Below are positions 19,250 through 30,536 of a stretch of DNA of 64,000 bases, piece after piece. The position numbers and the translations under genes are program-made. Under the pieces are notes generated by a model, which saw nothing but the letters and a program-made list of their open reading frames with translations, was not told where the DNA came from and ran no database searches. Position 1 is the stretch's first letter. Each line of letters begins with the position of its first letter. Source of the stretch: Phallus indusiatus (taxonomy: Eukaryota; Basidiomycota; Agaricomycetes; Phallales; Phallaceae); assembly GCA_027605045.1 (NCBI GenBank), contig JAQFWX010000119.1, positions 41,706 to 105,705 of the forward strand, written 5' to 3'.

Positions 19250-20810
19250 ATGGACATCCCAGGTACTTTGAGCTGCTTAATCCCCTGAACCATTTGACGA
19301 AATGCTGAACAGATGCTACAATTCCGTCGTTATTCAATGTCAAAGGAAAAATAGGTGAGAAGAGCTCAATACGTCTAATCAATACGTCGGTTTCTGAATA
19401 TACTTGGCAATCCTTTTGGCTTGTGCAGCTGTTGTTACAGGAGGTGGCTCTGGTATTGGTACCATGATTGCCTCGGCGTTTGTGCAGAATGGTGCCAAAG
19501 TTTATATCGTATCTCGAAAGGAAGCTCAGCTCAAAAACGTGCGTACTGAACGAATTAGGTTTGGTTCGTATAGAAACCAATGACCCGCGGGAACGCTCCG
19601 TAGGTTTGTGATGTCCTAAACAAGAAGGGCCCCGGAAGTTGTCATTACATCGTTGGCGACCTTGGTGTAAGCCGGGCCGTAGATAACGGTACTATTTGTG
19701 TCCCGCTGAAGTTTATTGTTTTAGTCAAAGGCCGGATGTGACAAGGTAACTGAAGAAATCAAGAAGAAGGAGCAGAAGATTCACATTTTGGTGAATAACT
19801 CGGGTGCTTCGTGGGGGGCGCCGTATGACAAGTACGTATCCGCCACCAGTCCGGTCGTTCAAACGGTTCAATGACTGACCAAAAAACAGCTTTCCTGAGC
19901 AACAAGGCTGGGATAAGATATTGGCATTGAATGTTAAGAGCATTTTCTACAGTGCGTTTTTTCGCTCTTCATACAACGTCAGGCTGAAGCCTAGCGTAAT
20001 TAGTGACCCAGGGGTATATTTTTCTTATTGTCGTCTAATGAACCTGCTGAAAGAAAAACAGACTTACGAATCTTTTGGAAAAGGATTCAACAAATCGTGA
20101 TCCTGGAAGGGTAATCAATATCTCTTCAATAGCCGCATTCGAGACGAGAGCTTTAGGAAGTAGTATAGCCGCTAAAGACAACGGATTGTGGAGCTGTAGG
20201 TCGCGTCCTGTGTTATATAACGAATTCTAACATCATATCATCTTTATAGACAATACCAGCAAAGCTGCAGGTAAGCAGGTTTTTGGGTATTTGTTGTTCC
20301 TGATAAACTGAATATTGTTGCATAAAGTAAACCATCTCACCAAGAATTTAGCTACGACCCTCGCGCCTCGGCTTATCACGTTGAGTCTGGGATACCTAAT
20401 TCACCAACACTCTTTACTGATATTCTTGCAGTGTCAACGCGATATGTCCTGGGTAAGTTTACAGACAGAAATGAAAAGCTATGGGTATGAATACTTGGAT
20501 TCCAGCGTCTTTCCGTCCAAAATGACCGCATGGGGTTTGAAGCAACAAGGCGACAGCGCGGCTAAATATCAGCCAATGGGTGTGTTGCTAAACATATCTT
20601 ACGATACCTGACCCAACTTGTTCTTAGGTCGATTAGGGGATGCGAGAGACATGGCAGGAGTTGGTAAGTTGCGACCTAAGGAAACGAAAGATTCATTATG
20701 CTTACTTTAAATTAGCTTTGTTCCTAGTTAGCCCTGCATCTGCTCATGTTACTGGAGATTATATCACAGTTGACGGTGGAAGTTTAATTGATGGAAGATC
20801 ACGTCTGTAA
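19250..20810 (+). CDS. Short-chain dehydrogenase/reductase (RhlG-like)
   Basis: Classical SDR in about ten small exons. Predicted exons: 19250-19262, 19313-19354, 19429-19538, 19604-19666, 19725-19831, 19890-about 19951, then four or five more to the stop at 20808-20810. The Rossmann motif TGGGSGIG is in exon 3, NNSGAS (NNAG-like) in exon 5, INISS carries the catalytic Ser, and YNTSK has the Tyr codon split by an intron (T at 20197-20198 side, AC after the acceptor). The C-terminus has VFPSKMT and GDYITVDGGSLIDG. NAD(P)(H)-dependent oxidoreductase; the sequence resembles fungal proteins labelled 3-oxoacyl-ACP reductase/RhlG, but the substrate is not deducible. The internal exon boundary near 19951-20065 is uncertain. 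Confidence 0.85.
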
Positions 20811-21294
20811 ACTGTAGTTTCACCATTCTGAGAAAGGGTCATCATTCTATTGTGAGTTGACTGTTACATTCTCTACTTTTCGTGCGATGCTGTAAACTTT
20901 GTAAAAACGAACTGTCATTAGTCTGGTAACGTACAACATAAGCCTCAGTGTAACCTGACGTTATTATTCACTGCTTTCTCGTTTAAGAAGCGAGGCATGA
21001 TCCACTACTGTGAATTCCCGAGTGAGCGAACAGTGCTGAGTGGTCCAACCACTCTCATTGGCAGTTACGTGCTGACAGGCTGTAGGTAAACCAAATAAAA
21101 TGCTAACTAGCGTATGTGATGTGTTAGAGGGCACTCCAGGATTATCTTTTGTTAGTTAGCAAAATGCGGTTACAATAGCTTATTGGTCAAACGCCTTGCA
21201 TAGTTCCATGCAAGTTTATGGGGAAACCATGGCCATCGGTTCCAATCCGAAGGCATACTAGCCGAGACGTCGGAGTCTCAAAATTATTTAGCGC
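20811..21294. other. Intergenic, no gene seen
   Basis: 484 bp between the convergent end of the SDR and the ATP23 start. It includes the downstream region of the former and presumed promoter of the latter; no clear motif. Confidence 0.5.
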
Positions 21295-22164
21295 ATGTCG
21301 TCGGCTTCCTCAACGTCCTCGTCGTCAACAGGAGACGACCGACTGTTCGAGAAATGGCGTAAAAACTTGTCGTGGATTACTGGTCTGGGACTGTCTGAAG
21401 ATGAAAAGCTCATTAGAGAGAAGGAACGACAGGAGCGACTCCAGCCGTTGCTTATCAAAAAATGCAACCAAGTCAAGGATTCGTTGATGACAAGCAGTAC
21501 GATAGCATTTCTCCTTTTGAAATAGGGCTCATCAAATTGTTTAACTGTTTTTCTAGGTCCATCCATAGTTTTCATGCTGAGACACCTCCGTTTATCAGGC
21601 TGTCCTGTCTCACCCGAACACATCCGATGCGCTTCCTGCGGAACAACCAGAGCTGGAGGATTCTCGCCTGATTTGGGAGGAGTTCTCATATGTACTCGGG
21701 GATTTTCGAATAAAAAGCATATGGAAAACACAATCGTTCATGAGTTGCTGCATATGTATGATCATTGCAAGTTCAAAGTCGATTGGGGCAATTTGCGACA
21801 CCATGCTTGCAGCGAGGTATCCTTTTCTTTGTTCGTCTGTTTTTTTAAAAGGCTAATACTTTGTGTCACGTGCGACAGATTAGAGCGGCAAGTTTGAGTG
21901 GAGATTGTCGTTGGGTCCGAGAAGTCAATAGGATGGTGTTTGGTTTTTCAAAGCAACATCAGGTGAGTTTCTCCCTATTGCTTCGGGGCAATAACTTCAA
22001 TCTCATTCGTCCAGGCTTGTGTTCGGCGTCGGGCCGCATTATCCGTAGCTGAAAATCCAAATTGTCCCGATCGCGAAACGGCCGAACAGGTTGTAAACGA
22101 AGTTTGGGAGAGTTGCTTTAACGATACAAGGCCATTTGACGAGGTAGGCACCACTAGTGTATGA
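21295..22164 (+). CDS. ATP23: Mitochondrial inner membrane protease ATP23
   Basis: Predicted exons 21295-21496, 21557-21816, 21879-21962, 22015-22164 give about 231 aa. The family hallmark [16 protein letters not shown] contains the metalloprotease HExxH motif, followed by [12 protein letters not shown]. Upstream conserved cysteines include GCP and CASCG; the C-terminal CxxRRxA and [10 protein letters not shown] also fit. ATP23 faces the intermembrane space, matures the Atp6 subunit in yeast and assists F0 assembly. The last codons GTTSV follow PFDE; a further intron at 22144 (GTAGGC) is possible because homologues usually end near PFDEIY. Confidence 0.93.
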
Positions 22165-22507
22165 TTTAGCACTTTTATTAGCGACTAATTCATGTCACAA
22201 GATATATTAATTTTACCGAAAGTAATGCTGTGCCAATATCAATAATAGATATAGATATCTTTGACCCTCCACCCTATAAATTCTTCTCGGCTCTAAAGGA
22301 TTATGGTCAGTGGTTCTGAAACATATCAAAATACGTGACCCGTCAGAAAGACGCGAGCAAAAAAAACACACGATTATGACCCAAACACTTACATATTATC
22401 GTACCAAATCGGTTGTTCGGATCATGACTTGAACACATGTAAGTTGTGATTCAAAGTTATCACTTTAAAAAGCACGTGCATTTTTCCAATCATAATAACG
22501 TTACAAC

Positions 22508-23215
22508 TTAGTGCAGGACTAGAAGACGACGTCAACTATCTAAGAAACGGCAAAACTTCGCTCTGGACGAATATCGAGTAAGTGATAATAAACAGAAATG
22601 GTTCCTTCGACAGATGACACTTCAAGGAATAAATCATGCAATAAATTAAGTATTATTTACAGACGAGCAGTACTATTACGATATGTGAATCTCTTTTCTT
22701 CAGATATTTAATTTCGCGAAGTCTCGGCACGTCGAACCATGCTCATTTTCCAGTGATCTAATTGCGGTTAAATGATGGTCCTACTAGAACCTTGCTTCTT
22801 GAACTAATGCAGCCAGAGGTGCCGGCTATACTAGTTTTCAGCAATAGGAGCATCAAAGATTGGGTGGAAAACAGAGTTCACACTAGGAAGAGACGCTGGA
22901 GTCATAAGAAGTCATTTGCACTACACCACCTGATTAGCACCATTGCTACTAGTACTAGCGTTGTTCCATAACAAATTGCAAAAATGGTTCAACCTAAGCG
23001 CAGCGCCGGGTGACGTGCCCACAGAATTTCTGAGAGCTGACTCCTACGTGGAGAAACTTAAGGTTCATTTTTCAGATGAGTTCCTTACGGATGTCATGGG
23101 TTGTTTGTCTTCTGGAATTCTAGGTGATCAATGGTCCTGTGTGCTTACCAGAAGATTCTGTTTATGATCTAATCATGGAAATGATTATTGCCAGTGGATC
23201 CGGAGTGCGTTGTCT
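22508..23215 (+). pseudogene. Coding-like region of unknown family
   Basis: Stretches with protein-like composition appear between splice-like signals: LEDDVNYLRNGKTSLWTNI (from about 22514, then GTAAGT), WFNLSAAPGDVPTEFLRADS and SYVEKLKVHFSDEFLTDVM (about 22984-23100), then INGPVCLPEDSVYDLIMEM (about 23125). They lie in different frames with stops between some, so this is either a multi-exon gene I cannot join or a decayed one. No family recognised. It ends just before the CVNH gene promoter. Confidence 0.35.
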
Positions 23216-23237
23216 AACTGTGGACTGTTTCATTCGC

Positions 23238-23244
23238 TATAAAG
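23238..23244 (+). promoter_or_regulatory. TATA box of CVNH gene
   Basis: TATAAAG, 58 bp before the ATG at 23296. Confidence 0.5.
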
Positions 23245-23295
23245 CCTCGCACTGCCCTCATCTTTATTTTCAATTCACATTCAGAAAGTTGCCCT

Positions 23296-23758
23296 ATGTA
23301 TTCTTTGAAAATGTTCTCCTCTCTCCTCGTCCTTTTCTGTCACTACCAAATCGTTACAGGTTCCTCCGGCAGCCTTGTACCTCGTGCCAGTGGTTTTCTC
23401 ACCAGCTGTCAGGTACTCAACGGAGCCGGTAGCACGACTGATACCCTCATCGCTTCATGCATAGCTCCTAACGGAACATCGCAGGCGTCAGCTATCAGCC
23501 TCAACAGTTGTCTGGGGAACAACAACGGCGCGCTCAGTTGCGGTTCGGGATTCAGTTCCACTTGTGGTGATGTGACCTTTGGCTGCCAGACTGGCACCTC
23601 GGTAGTCAATGATGTTTGCAAAGCGAAGAATGGAGCCTTAACTAGCACTACCATTGATCTCAGTGCGTTCCGCTGTCTGACTATTTAATTTTTCTTCTGA
23701 TATTCGTATTATAGATGATTGCATTGGAGTCAGTACTAGCGGAACTTTGGTATGCTAG
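23296..23758 (+). CDS. Secreted CVNH (cyanovirin-N homology) domain protein
   Basis: Exons 23296-23662 and 23715-23758, about 136 aa. A hydrophobic N-terminus (MFSSLLVLFCHYQIVTGSS; a second Met at 23311) suggests secretion. The mature part resembles a single CVNH domain: SGFLTSCQVLNG near the start, SLNSCLGNNNGAL as the first half-repeat end, then a second half ending TIDLNDCIGVSTSGTL after the intron. CVNH proteins of fungi bind mannose-type glycans; the sugar specificity here is unknown. Without the intron the frame would end at LSAFRCLTI and lose the second half-repeat, which supports splicing. Confidence 0.8.
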
Positions 23759-24477
23759 ACATATCAAAGGATATATGTATATGATAACAACAACTGCGGA
23801 AACAGGCAGTGTCGCTTGCTTTTTTTTTCACAAACCCTATATTGTTAAGACAAATGATTTCAAAATTTCGGTTTAAAAGTTGAGAAAACGCTGCGCGAAG
23901 CCTTTTAGGAAAAAATCTAAGAAAGAAATACTTTGTAAAGTAACGGCAACGGCTACATTGGCAGCACCAGGCATCGAGGTAAGCTGCGACACAAATGGCG
24001 GAAAGCGGACGAACACTTCACCATCGGCTTTTCCTTCTCGTGTTCTATGCCCATGACATCTAGGGGTGTCGTGTTATCACAAGTGTCCCGGCCTGAGTGC
24101 TTGTTTAATCTTCAGCTCATTACCCAATCCCTTACTAAAGTTTTATTTTCCTTTCCTCCCCCGCTCCCTCCAACGTAATCATGGTCTCTAAAACAAAATA
24201 AATCATTGCGAATTAATGAGGCATTTGAACTATTGTGCGATTGTCTAAAGTTCTTTGAAGGTTGAAGCTTGTGTAGTCTGCTTTCCGAAGACTTCATTAA
24301 CACAATTCTCGCTTAGTGATTGGGAATTCTCATGTCAATATTAATTAGTAATTGACCATCTATTTACTATTATCTACTATATATTCAAGTATGTGTCCGA
24401 GTTAATAATAGGAAAAAAACAGAGTAGATGAAAATGAATATAAGAGTAAGAAATGGCGCCTAAGAGCGATATTAACA
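23759..24477. other. Intergenic, no gene seen
   Basis: 720 bp between the CVNH gene and the convergent histidine phosphatase gene. Short AT-rich runs only. Confidence 0.5.
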
Positions 24478-25481
24478 TCAATCCAAATTATCAAGATAGA
24501 ATTGTTCAGATTCAAATATCCGCGCAGAGCTATGTTTGGGGTGGTATTCACCCTCGTCAAGGTTGAACCCAATGAGCTCCAGATCGTCCATGTCTAGGTC
24601 ATCAATCAAATCGTGGTCCTCGTCTTCGTCCGTTGTCGCATACCCTGAGGTCGGATCAAGTGAAGCCTGCAGACTATCTATTTTGGGACAGTCCTGTTGC
24701 GATATTTTGAGCTTGCCATTATTGACTTGCCACGTCAAACCGTAACTACGCAAAACATGTTATATGCAGTTAATGAACGCAATGAGGCGAACTTACGCGT
24801 CTGGATACTTAGGGGGATGCTTAACGCCCAGTGCTTTCACTATCTTTCGGAGTTTAGTATGTCTCTGCATTTTTGTTAGGCAAAGTATGTTTTAAAAAAG
24901 CATGGACCTGAATATTCACCCCTACGATTAAAATATTTATGGGTTCATCAAGAGCAATTTTTTGCACTTCTTTAACTCGTTTCGCAACGCATTTTGCATT
25001 TCCCCCACCACTAAAGAGTATGTTAATTTTGGTCTTGTTTTAAAAAAACAACGGATAACATACCAATCCGAATCAATCTCTAAATTCAACGCATCTGCGA
25101 GGGGCTTGACAGTATCTATGGATCTTGAGTTTCGAACACGTCCTACGGTAGGTGCCGCTATTATATAACCTATGTCCATTCCAGAGTTTGGTCCAAATAA
25201 CTAAACGAGAACCAGGGGTCATATTAAATGAAACAACGGTAAAATCAGGTAAAACATACGTCTAAGACACACTCTGCTCGCTTACGGCCCAATCGAGAGA
25301 GACCTCTTCTTCCGTTCTCAGGTTTCTCGCCGTGTCGGATGACATAGATGGTACCTTTGGGCTTTCTAAGGTCGAATTTGGATCCTTCATGACCTTGTTC
25401 AAATTGATTCGGGATACTAAGGGACCATACGAAAAGGACAAGACACGTAGACAAAGAAAGAGCAGCGAAGAAGCGAAACAT
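24478..25481 (-). CDS. Secreted histidine phosphatase (phosphoglycerate mutase-like)
   Basis: Predicted exons on the minus strand: 25481-25260, 25200-25064, 25010-about 24923, a short exon near 24868-24798, and about 24746-24478. N-terminus MFRFFAALSLSTCLVLFVWS is a signal peptide or anchor. The catalytic histidine motif IYVIRHGEKP is followed by GLSRLGRKRAEC. Exon 2 has GMDIGYIIAAPTVGR and TVKPLADALNL; exon 3 ends INILIVG, and exon 4 starts RHTKL, where a second active-site His usually sits (WEH in relatives). The C-terminus has YGLTWQV and an acidic tail (DEDEDHDLIDDLDMDDLE). Phosphatase activity is inferred; the substrate is unknown. Confidence 0.85.
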
Positions 25482-26073
25482 GAGCTAACAATCCTTTATA
25501 GTGGTCGAGTGGGAGATCAGTTAAATAAGCATTAAAGGAAATAAAGATATTAGACTGTGGCAGGAGGATTGACTTTCGGAATGAAGCCAAACCAATGGGG
25601 ACGGCAAAACTTTTTAGGCGCCGAATTTAGTTGTCTTACCTAATCTTGATCTTGGCAGCTGGAGCTCCGAAACGATTGCCGAAGACGGCGAAAACTGGCG
25701 AGAAGTGGGCCCGCTTATCAGTTCGAAGCTTGTCGGAATCTCTTAATCTATAAATGAGAATTCGTCCATACATTTTTATACATTCATAGGAAGGAGAAAT
25801 ACCGGTTTGGAAATGTAGAGTATCGAACGTCGCTGTGGTTGGCGGAAGTTAGTTTGTCCCCCCGGTAATATAACCTGCGCCTCTGGTTCTCTTCATTAAT
25901 GCAGAGTTTCCATTGTATTTTAGTTTTCTATTACCGTTTTTCTGAATTCGTCTCTACAAGATTCTTTTACATCCTTAACACTGGTTAAATGATACAAAGG
26001 CCACCGTTGCGGCGAAAATAACAATACAAGTCTAAATAACCAAGAAATTTGTTTCCATGTCGATAATCGATTT
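25482..26073. other. Intergenic, no gene seen
   Basis: 590 bp holding the promoter of the histidine phosphatase gene and the 3' flank of the MFS gene; both are on the minus strand. Confidence 0.5.
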
Positions 26074-28850
26074 TCACATTTGCACGGACTTCTCTGCTTG
26101 CCTCTCAAGATCGCGTCCGTAACTGTTAAAGCTGGTCTTTCTATGTAGCTGCCGCTCATTATTCACGTTAGGAACGGCAGTCTTCTGAGTTGACCGGTTA
26201 TCCTGGCATTCTGACAATGACCGATTGGGAATCTATCATAGAAATCAGAAAAACTGGATCCACTGGTAGAACAAGCAGGGGTCAAAGCAAAACATACCGC
26301 AATTTGGATTAAGACACCAATAAAAGTGGATAAGGCCAAATACCAAAATACTTGACCGAGAGCAATCCCGTATGAATCACGGGCATATTTTTGAATCTCA
26401 AGGGGCAGTTTTTCAATGTTCCGGGCGGATTGCTCTATACTCTCGATGATCTTGTTGGGAATGATGAGCTCGTTTTAAAAAAAGAATATATGTAAAACAC
26501 GAACATCTCGTGCTCCTGGCCCTGTAATTCTCGCAGCCAATTCCCGACCAACGAGTTGTTGGAAAATAGCGGAGGAGACGGCGACACCCACAATTTGCCC
26601 AATGCACATGAATAGTTGTGAAAAACCTGTCGCTGTAGCTACTTCCGCGGCTGTGATTAATTGCAGTTAATAGGTAGGACTTCTACGCCTGGGTCGAGTA
26701 CTCCTTACGTTTTACGTGTGCCAGGAGGGCTATCATTGTCGTTTGTAGCATGACGGCATTGCCTAGACCAATAGGAACCTGGAAAGGAAGAGGTGAGTAC
26801 GAACTCTGGAAATGAGGGGGAAAAACGGGCATACAATGCCGAACCACTGCATGAATGAACTAGATGTTTCGTGCAAGTTGGCAAGACACAACTAAAGCGA
26901 AAGAAGTGGGTCAGAAGTTGTGTTCGGGGCTACACCGGGACAACGCACAGTTCCAATGAAAGAGCTACTTGCTGCAACAACTCCCAGAGTCTTGTAGCTT
27001 CCTGATTTAGTAATTATAGCACTAATAAAAAAGTTAGTCAGACTGTACACCATTACACCCAAAAATTCTGGATAATTCTTACCCGCCAAACACGAAGCCT
27101 AAAGTCATAGCAATACTTTTCGGAACTATGTGAGCTCCTGCGTATAATTATGAGTAACAAGAAAAAAATAATAAAGTTCAAGAAGACGAACCAGCCGTAG
27201 AACCAGAAGTCGACATGACCCTCTCGAAAAAGATGGGGAAGAAATACAACGACGCAAGGTCATTGATAGCCATCTAATATAAGTATTAGTTGACACTGAT
27301 GATCGACAAGACGTGAAGACGAACCAGCATGCTACTTAAGCCGGCCAGCACTGGTACTTTCTGTTTCAAAAATGAAGGTGACAGGATAGGCTGCGGTGCA
27401 ATACAAAGCTCAAATATTAAGAAAACGATCGCCATCGAGAGGGATATGGCCGCTGGGATATACACCCGGGGTTCTGTGAGTGACAATTGTTGACCGTATC
27501 TGAGATTAAGGAACGCGAGGAAGAACGCGATCTATAGAGAAAAACTTTATTAGATTAAACTTGGTATCGACGACCAGTAGGCGCATACCGTGAGCATCAA
27601 AGATATTGTCCCTCCGTAATCAATTTTCTTCCAAATATCTTTAGTACTTGTGCTTTTTCCCTAAAACGGTGAAGGAGGGTAAGTTGAAGACTTTGGAGAA
27701 TCGAAGCGCCGTCTTACAGGTATTGTGTAATGCAACTTATGAGTGAATATAAAGAACGAGAGGGCGTAGATCGGTAGCTGAATCACAAATGCCCAGCGCC
27801 AGCCAAACCTTAAAGGTTGTGTTAAAATGGTTATATGAAACCAAAATAATACAACCTACTGATCACTGATAAACCCTCCAAGAGGGCCACCTATACCTTG
27901 TCCGGCCTACAGACAAGTCGTTAGAACCCGCATTGTTTCAACGTGTAGTATCGCACATACCGCAAAGAAGACACCAGTGAATCCTTGAACCCAGCTCCTG
28001 TCGCGGAGAACGTACATATCACTTGTGATAATTACAGTGGTAATCAAAGATCCACCACTTCCTACACCACTTATCTAAAGCATGCACGAAGTAAGTGATG
28101 CATGTCGTGCGAAGGATATTTTTGTTTTCGCAGTGACATACGAATCGAGCGCCAATAAGCATTGACATGCTTTTGGACGTTGCTGAAAAAATTGCGCCCA
28201 AGGCGGCTAGAGCGAGAGCTAGTTGACCTGTCCCACGGCGTCCAAGAATGTCACTTAGTCGCCCATAAAGCGGGGTAAAAGCGCAAGTTGCCAAGAAAAA
28301 GCTAGGAGAAGATGAATGAATGAATAGGTAGGCTACAAGTAGATTAGGAGCTTACGATGTTCCTATCCAGGTAGCCTGTCTAGATCCTTCAAAATCGGAA
28401 GAAATGGAGGTAAGCACTAATAGGGAACAGCAATCATTTTTTTTAAGTGTAGCTAATAAACAAGTAGATTAGACTGACAAGTCGGAATGAGCGCCGCTGT
28501 TGGAAATAAGATAGGAGAGGTCAACCCAAGTCTCTTGTTTTTTTTAGGAGGTTTGCTTACAGTTTAACGACTTCACGGAAAATGCCATCAGCATAATCGC
28601 GAACACAGACGAGTAAAATGCTACTTACTGCAAGAAAAGTGCCCAACCATGCTCCAGTTATTACAAGTCTTCGCGTCGAGATTGAAATTCCTAATGGTCC
28701 AACAGGGTCCAGGCTAGTAGATCGATGTTCTACAGGAGAGGGAGTGGTGGAATAAGACAACGTATATTGCCTATCATGGGTTATTGCATGATTGGGGTGC
28801 AAGAGCAGAGGCGTAGTCTCTTTGAGTACGGGTGTTTTGCTGGTCGACAT
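26074..28850 (-). CDS. MFS transporter, 14-TM drug/amino-acid type (paralogue 1)
   Basis: Many-exon gene starting MSTSKTPVLKETTPLLLHP with a hydrophilic N-tail, then STRRLVITGAWLGTFLA (TM1). Diagnostic segments: TSISSDFEGSRQATWIGTS, CAFTPLYGRLSDILGRRGTG (MFS loop 2-3 motif), GSGGSLITTVIITSDMY, GIGGPLGGFISD (motif C region), GWRWAFVIQLPIYAL, FLKQKVPVLAGLSS, then CIGQIVGVAVSSAIFQQLVG and IITNKIIESIEQ-like sequence near the end. The last exon codes a hydrophilic tail ending KSVQM at the stop 26074-26076. DHA2/VBA-like proton antiporter family; substrate unknown. A clear paralogue lies at 40204-43056. Confidence 0.85.
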
Positions 28851-29876
28851 TTCCGAAACTGGAATTCTGAGGTGGGAGATTTTTCCAATTGCGACTGGGA
28901 ACGATTGTTCTTATATGTATCTCTGCTTCACGCTTGGTCCCCTTTTGTGCACGCTGTACGCATTGTTCTATCATTTCATTCCACCATAATACGACATGTG
29001 TAGTGGGACGGTTAACCGGTTCATCCAATTCAGTTGGATCGGATTCTTCTCTCCCCGTCATATATGAGTACTCGAGGAGCCTGGGAGTTGAATCTTATCA
29101 AATGAAATGAAATCTTTTTCTCTATTGGACAATTGGATGCGGAGTGAGGAGAGCCTAGATATGAATCAATTGAGAAGAGTGTCGATCGAATATTTATTCA
29201 ATTCCAGGGGTACGTACTAGACGATATACAGTATTCAGTCTACAAAATGACTCGTGACGCGCGACGGGGCTATGACTGGCTATGAGTATACTCCTATAAT
29301 CAAACAGTGGAGTTAGGAGTTATGCATCTTACCTCTCAAACTAGACCGTTTGCGTGTAAAGCTTATTTGCAGAAAGACGCCGCATAGACAGCAATGCTAC
29401 TAACCGCTCCTTAAGCGCTCCTTTATCACATCAAATTAAAATCTCCTCATGTTATGTTTCACGACTCCGCTCTAAACTTTCCACGTTTCCTGGTCAACCC
29501 CTCAATTTTTTTGATTCAATTATAAAAGTCATTGAGAAATGGGTCGCTTAATAGGAGGGCACGATGCAGTGGCTGAGTAAACACGTGTCGGTAACGCGTA
29601 ACATGCGTAACACGTAACACAACAAACGGCAACGCCACGCCGTGTCATATTACGCGTGCGAACTTTCGGTTAACACCTATCCGCATAAGAGACTGATCTT
29701 GCGTTCAGGAATGATTCGGACGATCATGTATACTCAAAGTACAATTGGTCAGCCTTCTAGTGCGGTTATTTTGGGGTCTACAGGCATAGAGACCTCGATG
29801 ATGTGTCAGTACTATCAATACTAACTAACCACAGGATGGCACAATTCAACAAGGGCTGTAGGTTATATATTATTGT
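28851..29876. other. Intergenic, no gene seen
   Basis: Promoter side of the MFS gene. Around 29580-29670 there is a cluster of related CGTAAC/ACGTAACAC steps, not a clean tandem repeat. No gene assigned. Confidence 0.45.
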
Positions 29877-30320
29877 ATGATCTCAGGAGCGATAGGAGAT
29901 ACAAACATATATATGCATTTTAAAAGATCAAGTGACTGTCATAATACTAAGCGGAGGAATCAAGAAACTCCAGTTACTACCGGAACGGTATACGCTTACA
30001 CAAGTAATAGAGTAGTTCAAGTTGCTGAAGAGCCACGGCGACTACTGTCACTAGCAAATAAATCACCGTTATTAATGAAACTCATCGATCAATCCCCATG
30101 GTTTGGGCTGGTTAGGTTTCACAAGGAAGCCTCTCCCTTCTCTTCTCCCAGGTGCCTGCACTTTGTTACTAAATTCGTTCTGAATCATTTACCGTTGACT
30201 TGGTATATTGCAACAAGCATCGAAATGGCGACTCTGATGATTGAAGCTCCGAATATTGAACGTAGGAAAGAAGGAACGGAGATATTAGTTTTGCAAAATC
30301 CCGAGATTTCTAAAGAATAA
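29877..30320 (+). CDS. Hypothetical ORF truncated by copia insertion
   Basis: 147 codons without a recognisable domain, starting MISGAIGDTNIYMHFKRSS. Its stop lies inside the copia LTR. If the copia element and one ATTTC copy are removed the frame runs on for about 20 more codons to a TGA at 35772-35774. That continuity is suggestive but could be chance. No signal peptide or membrane segment is obvious. Confidence 0.2.
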   Translation: MISGAIGDTNIYMHFKRSSDCHNTKRRNQETPVTTGTVYAYTSNRVVQVAEEPRRLLSLANKSPLLMKLIDQSPWFGLVRFHKEASPFSSPRCLHFVTKFVLNHLPLTWYIATSIEMATLMIEAPNIERRKEGTEILVLQNPEISKE

Positions 30321-30536
30321 TAGCTCACTACGTGTAATGACACGAGTGATATTATGATTGCGTACCTAAAGAATAATAGCTAGGTACATTGTTAATAAAG
30401 AGATAATGAGAAACTAGACTATAACGAACGTACCTCACTACGTGTAATGACACGAGTGAGGAAATTAGGCGCGTGCGCGTAAGTACTATTTACAGTAACT
30501 ATAGTCACGTAGTCACGGCGTGACTGTAACTCAACA
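30311..30536 (-). repeat. Copia 3' LTR (226 bp)
   Basis: Identical as read to 35474-35699. It contains two copies of the near-palindrome CTCACTACGTGT...ACACGAGTGA (30323 and 30434) and two copies of TAAAGAATAATAGCT. Confidence 0.95.

Noticed and set aside
28725..29110. Overlapping plus- and minus-strand frames around the MFS promoter
   Set aside because: They are shadows of the MFS first exon or run into its promoter; no domain.
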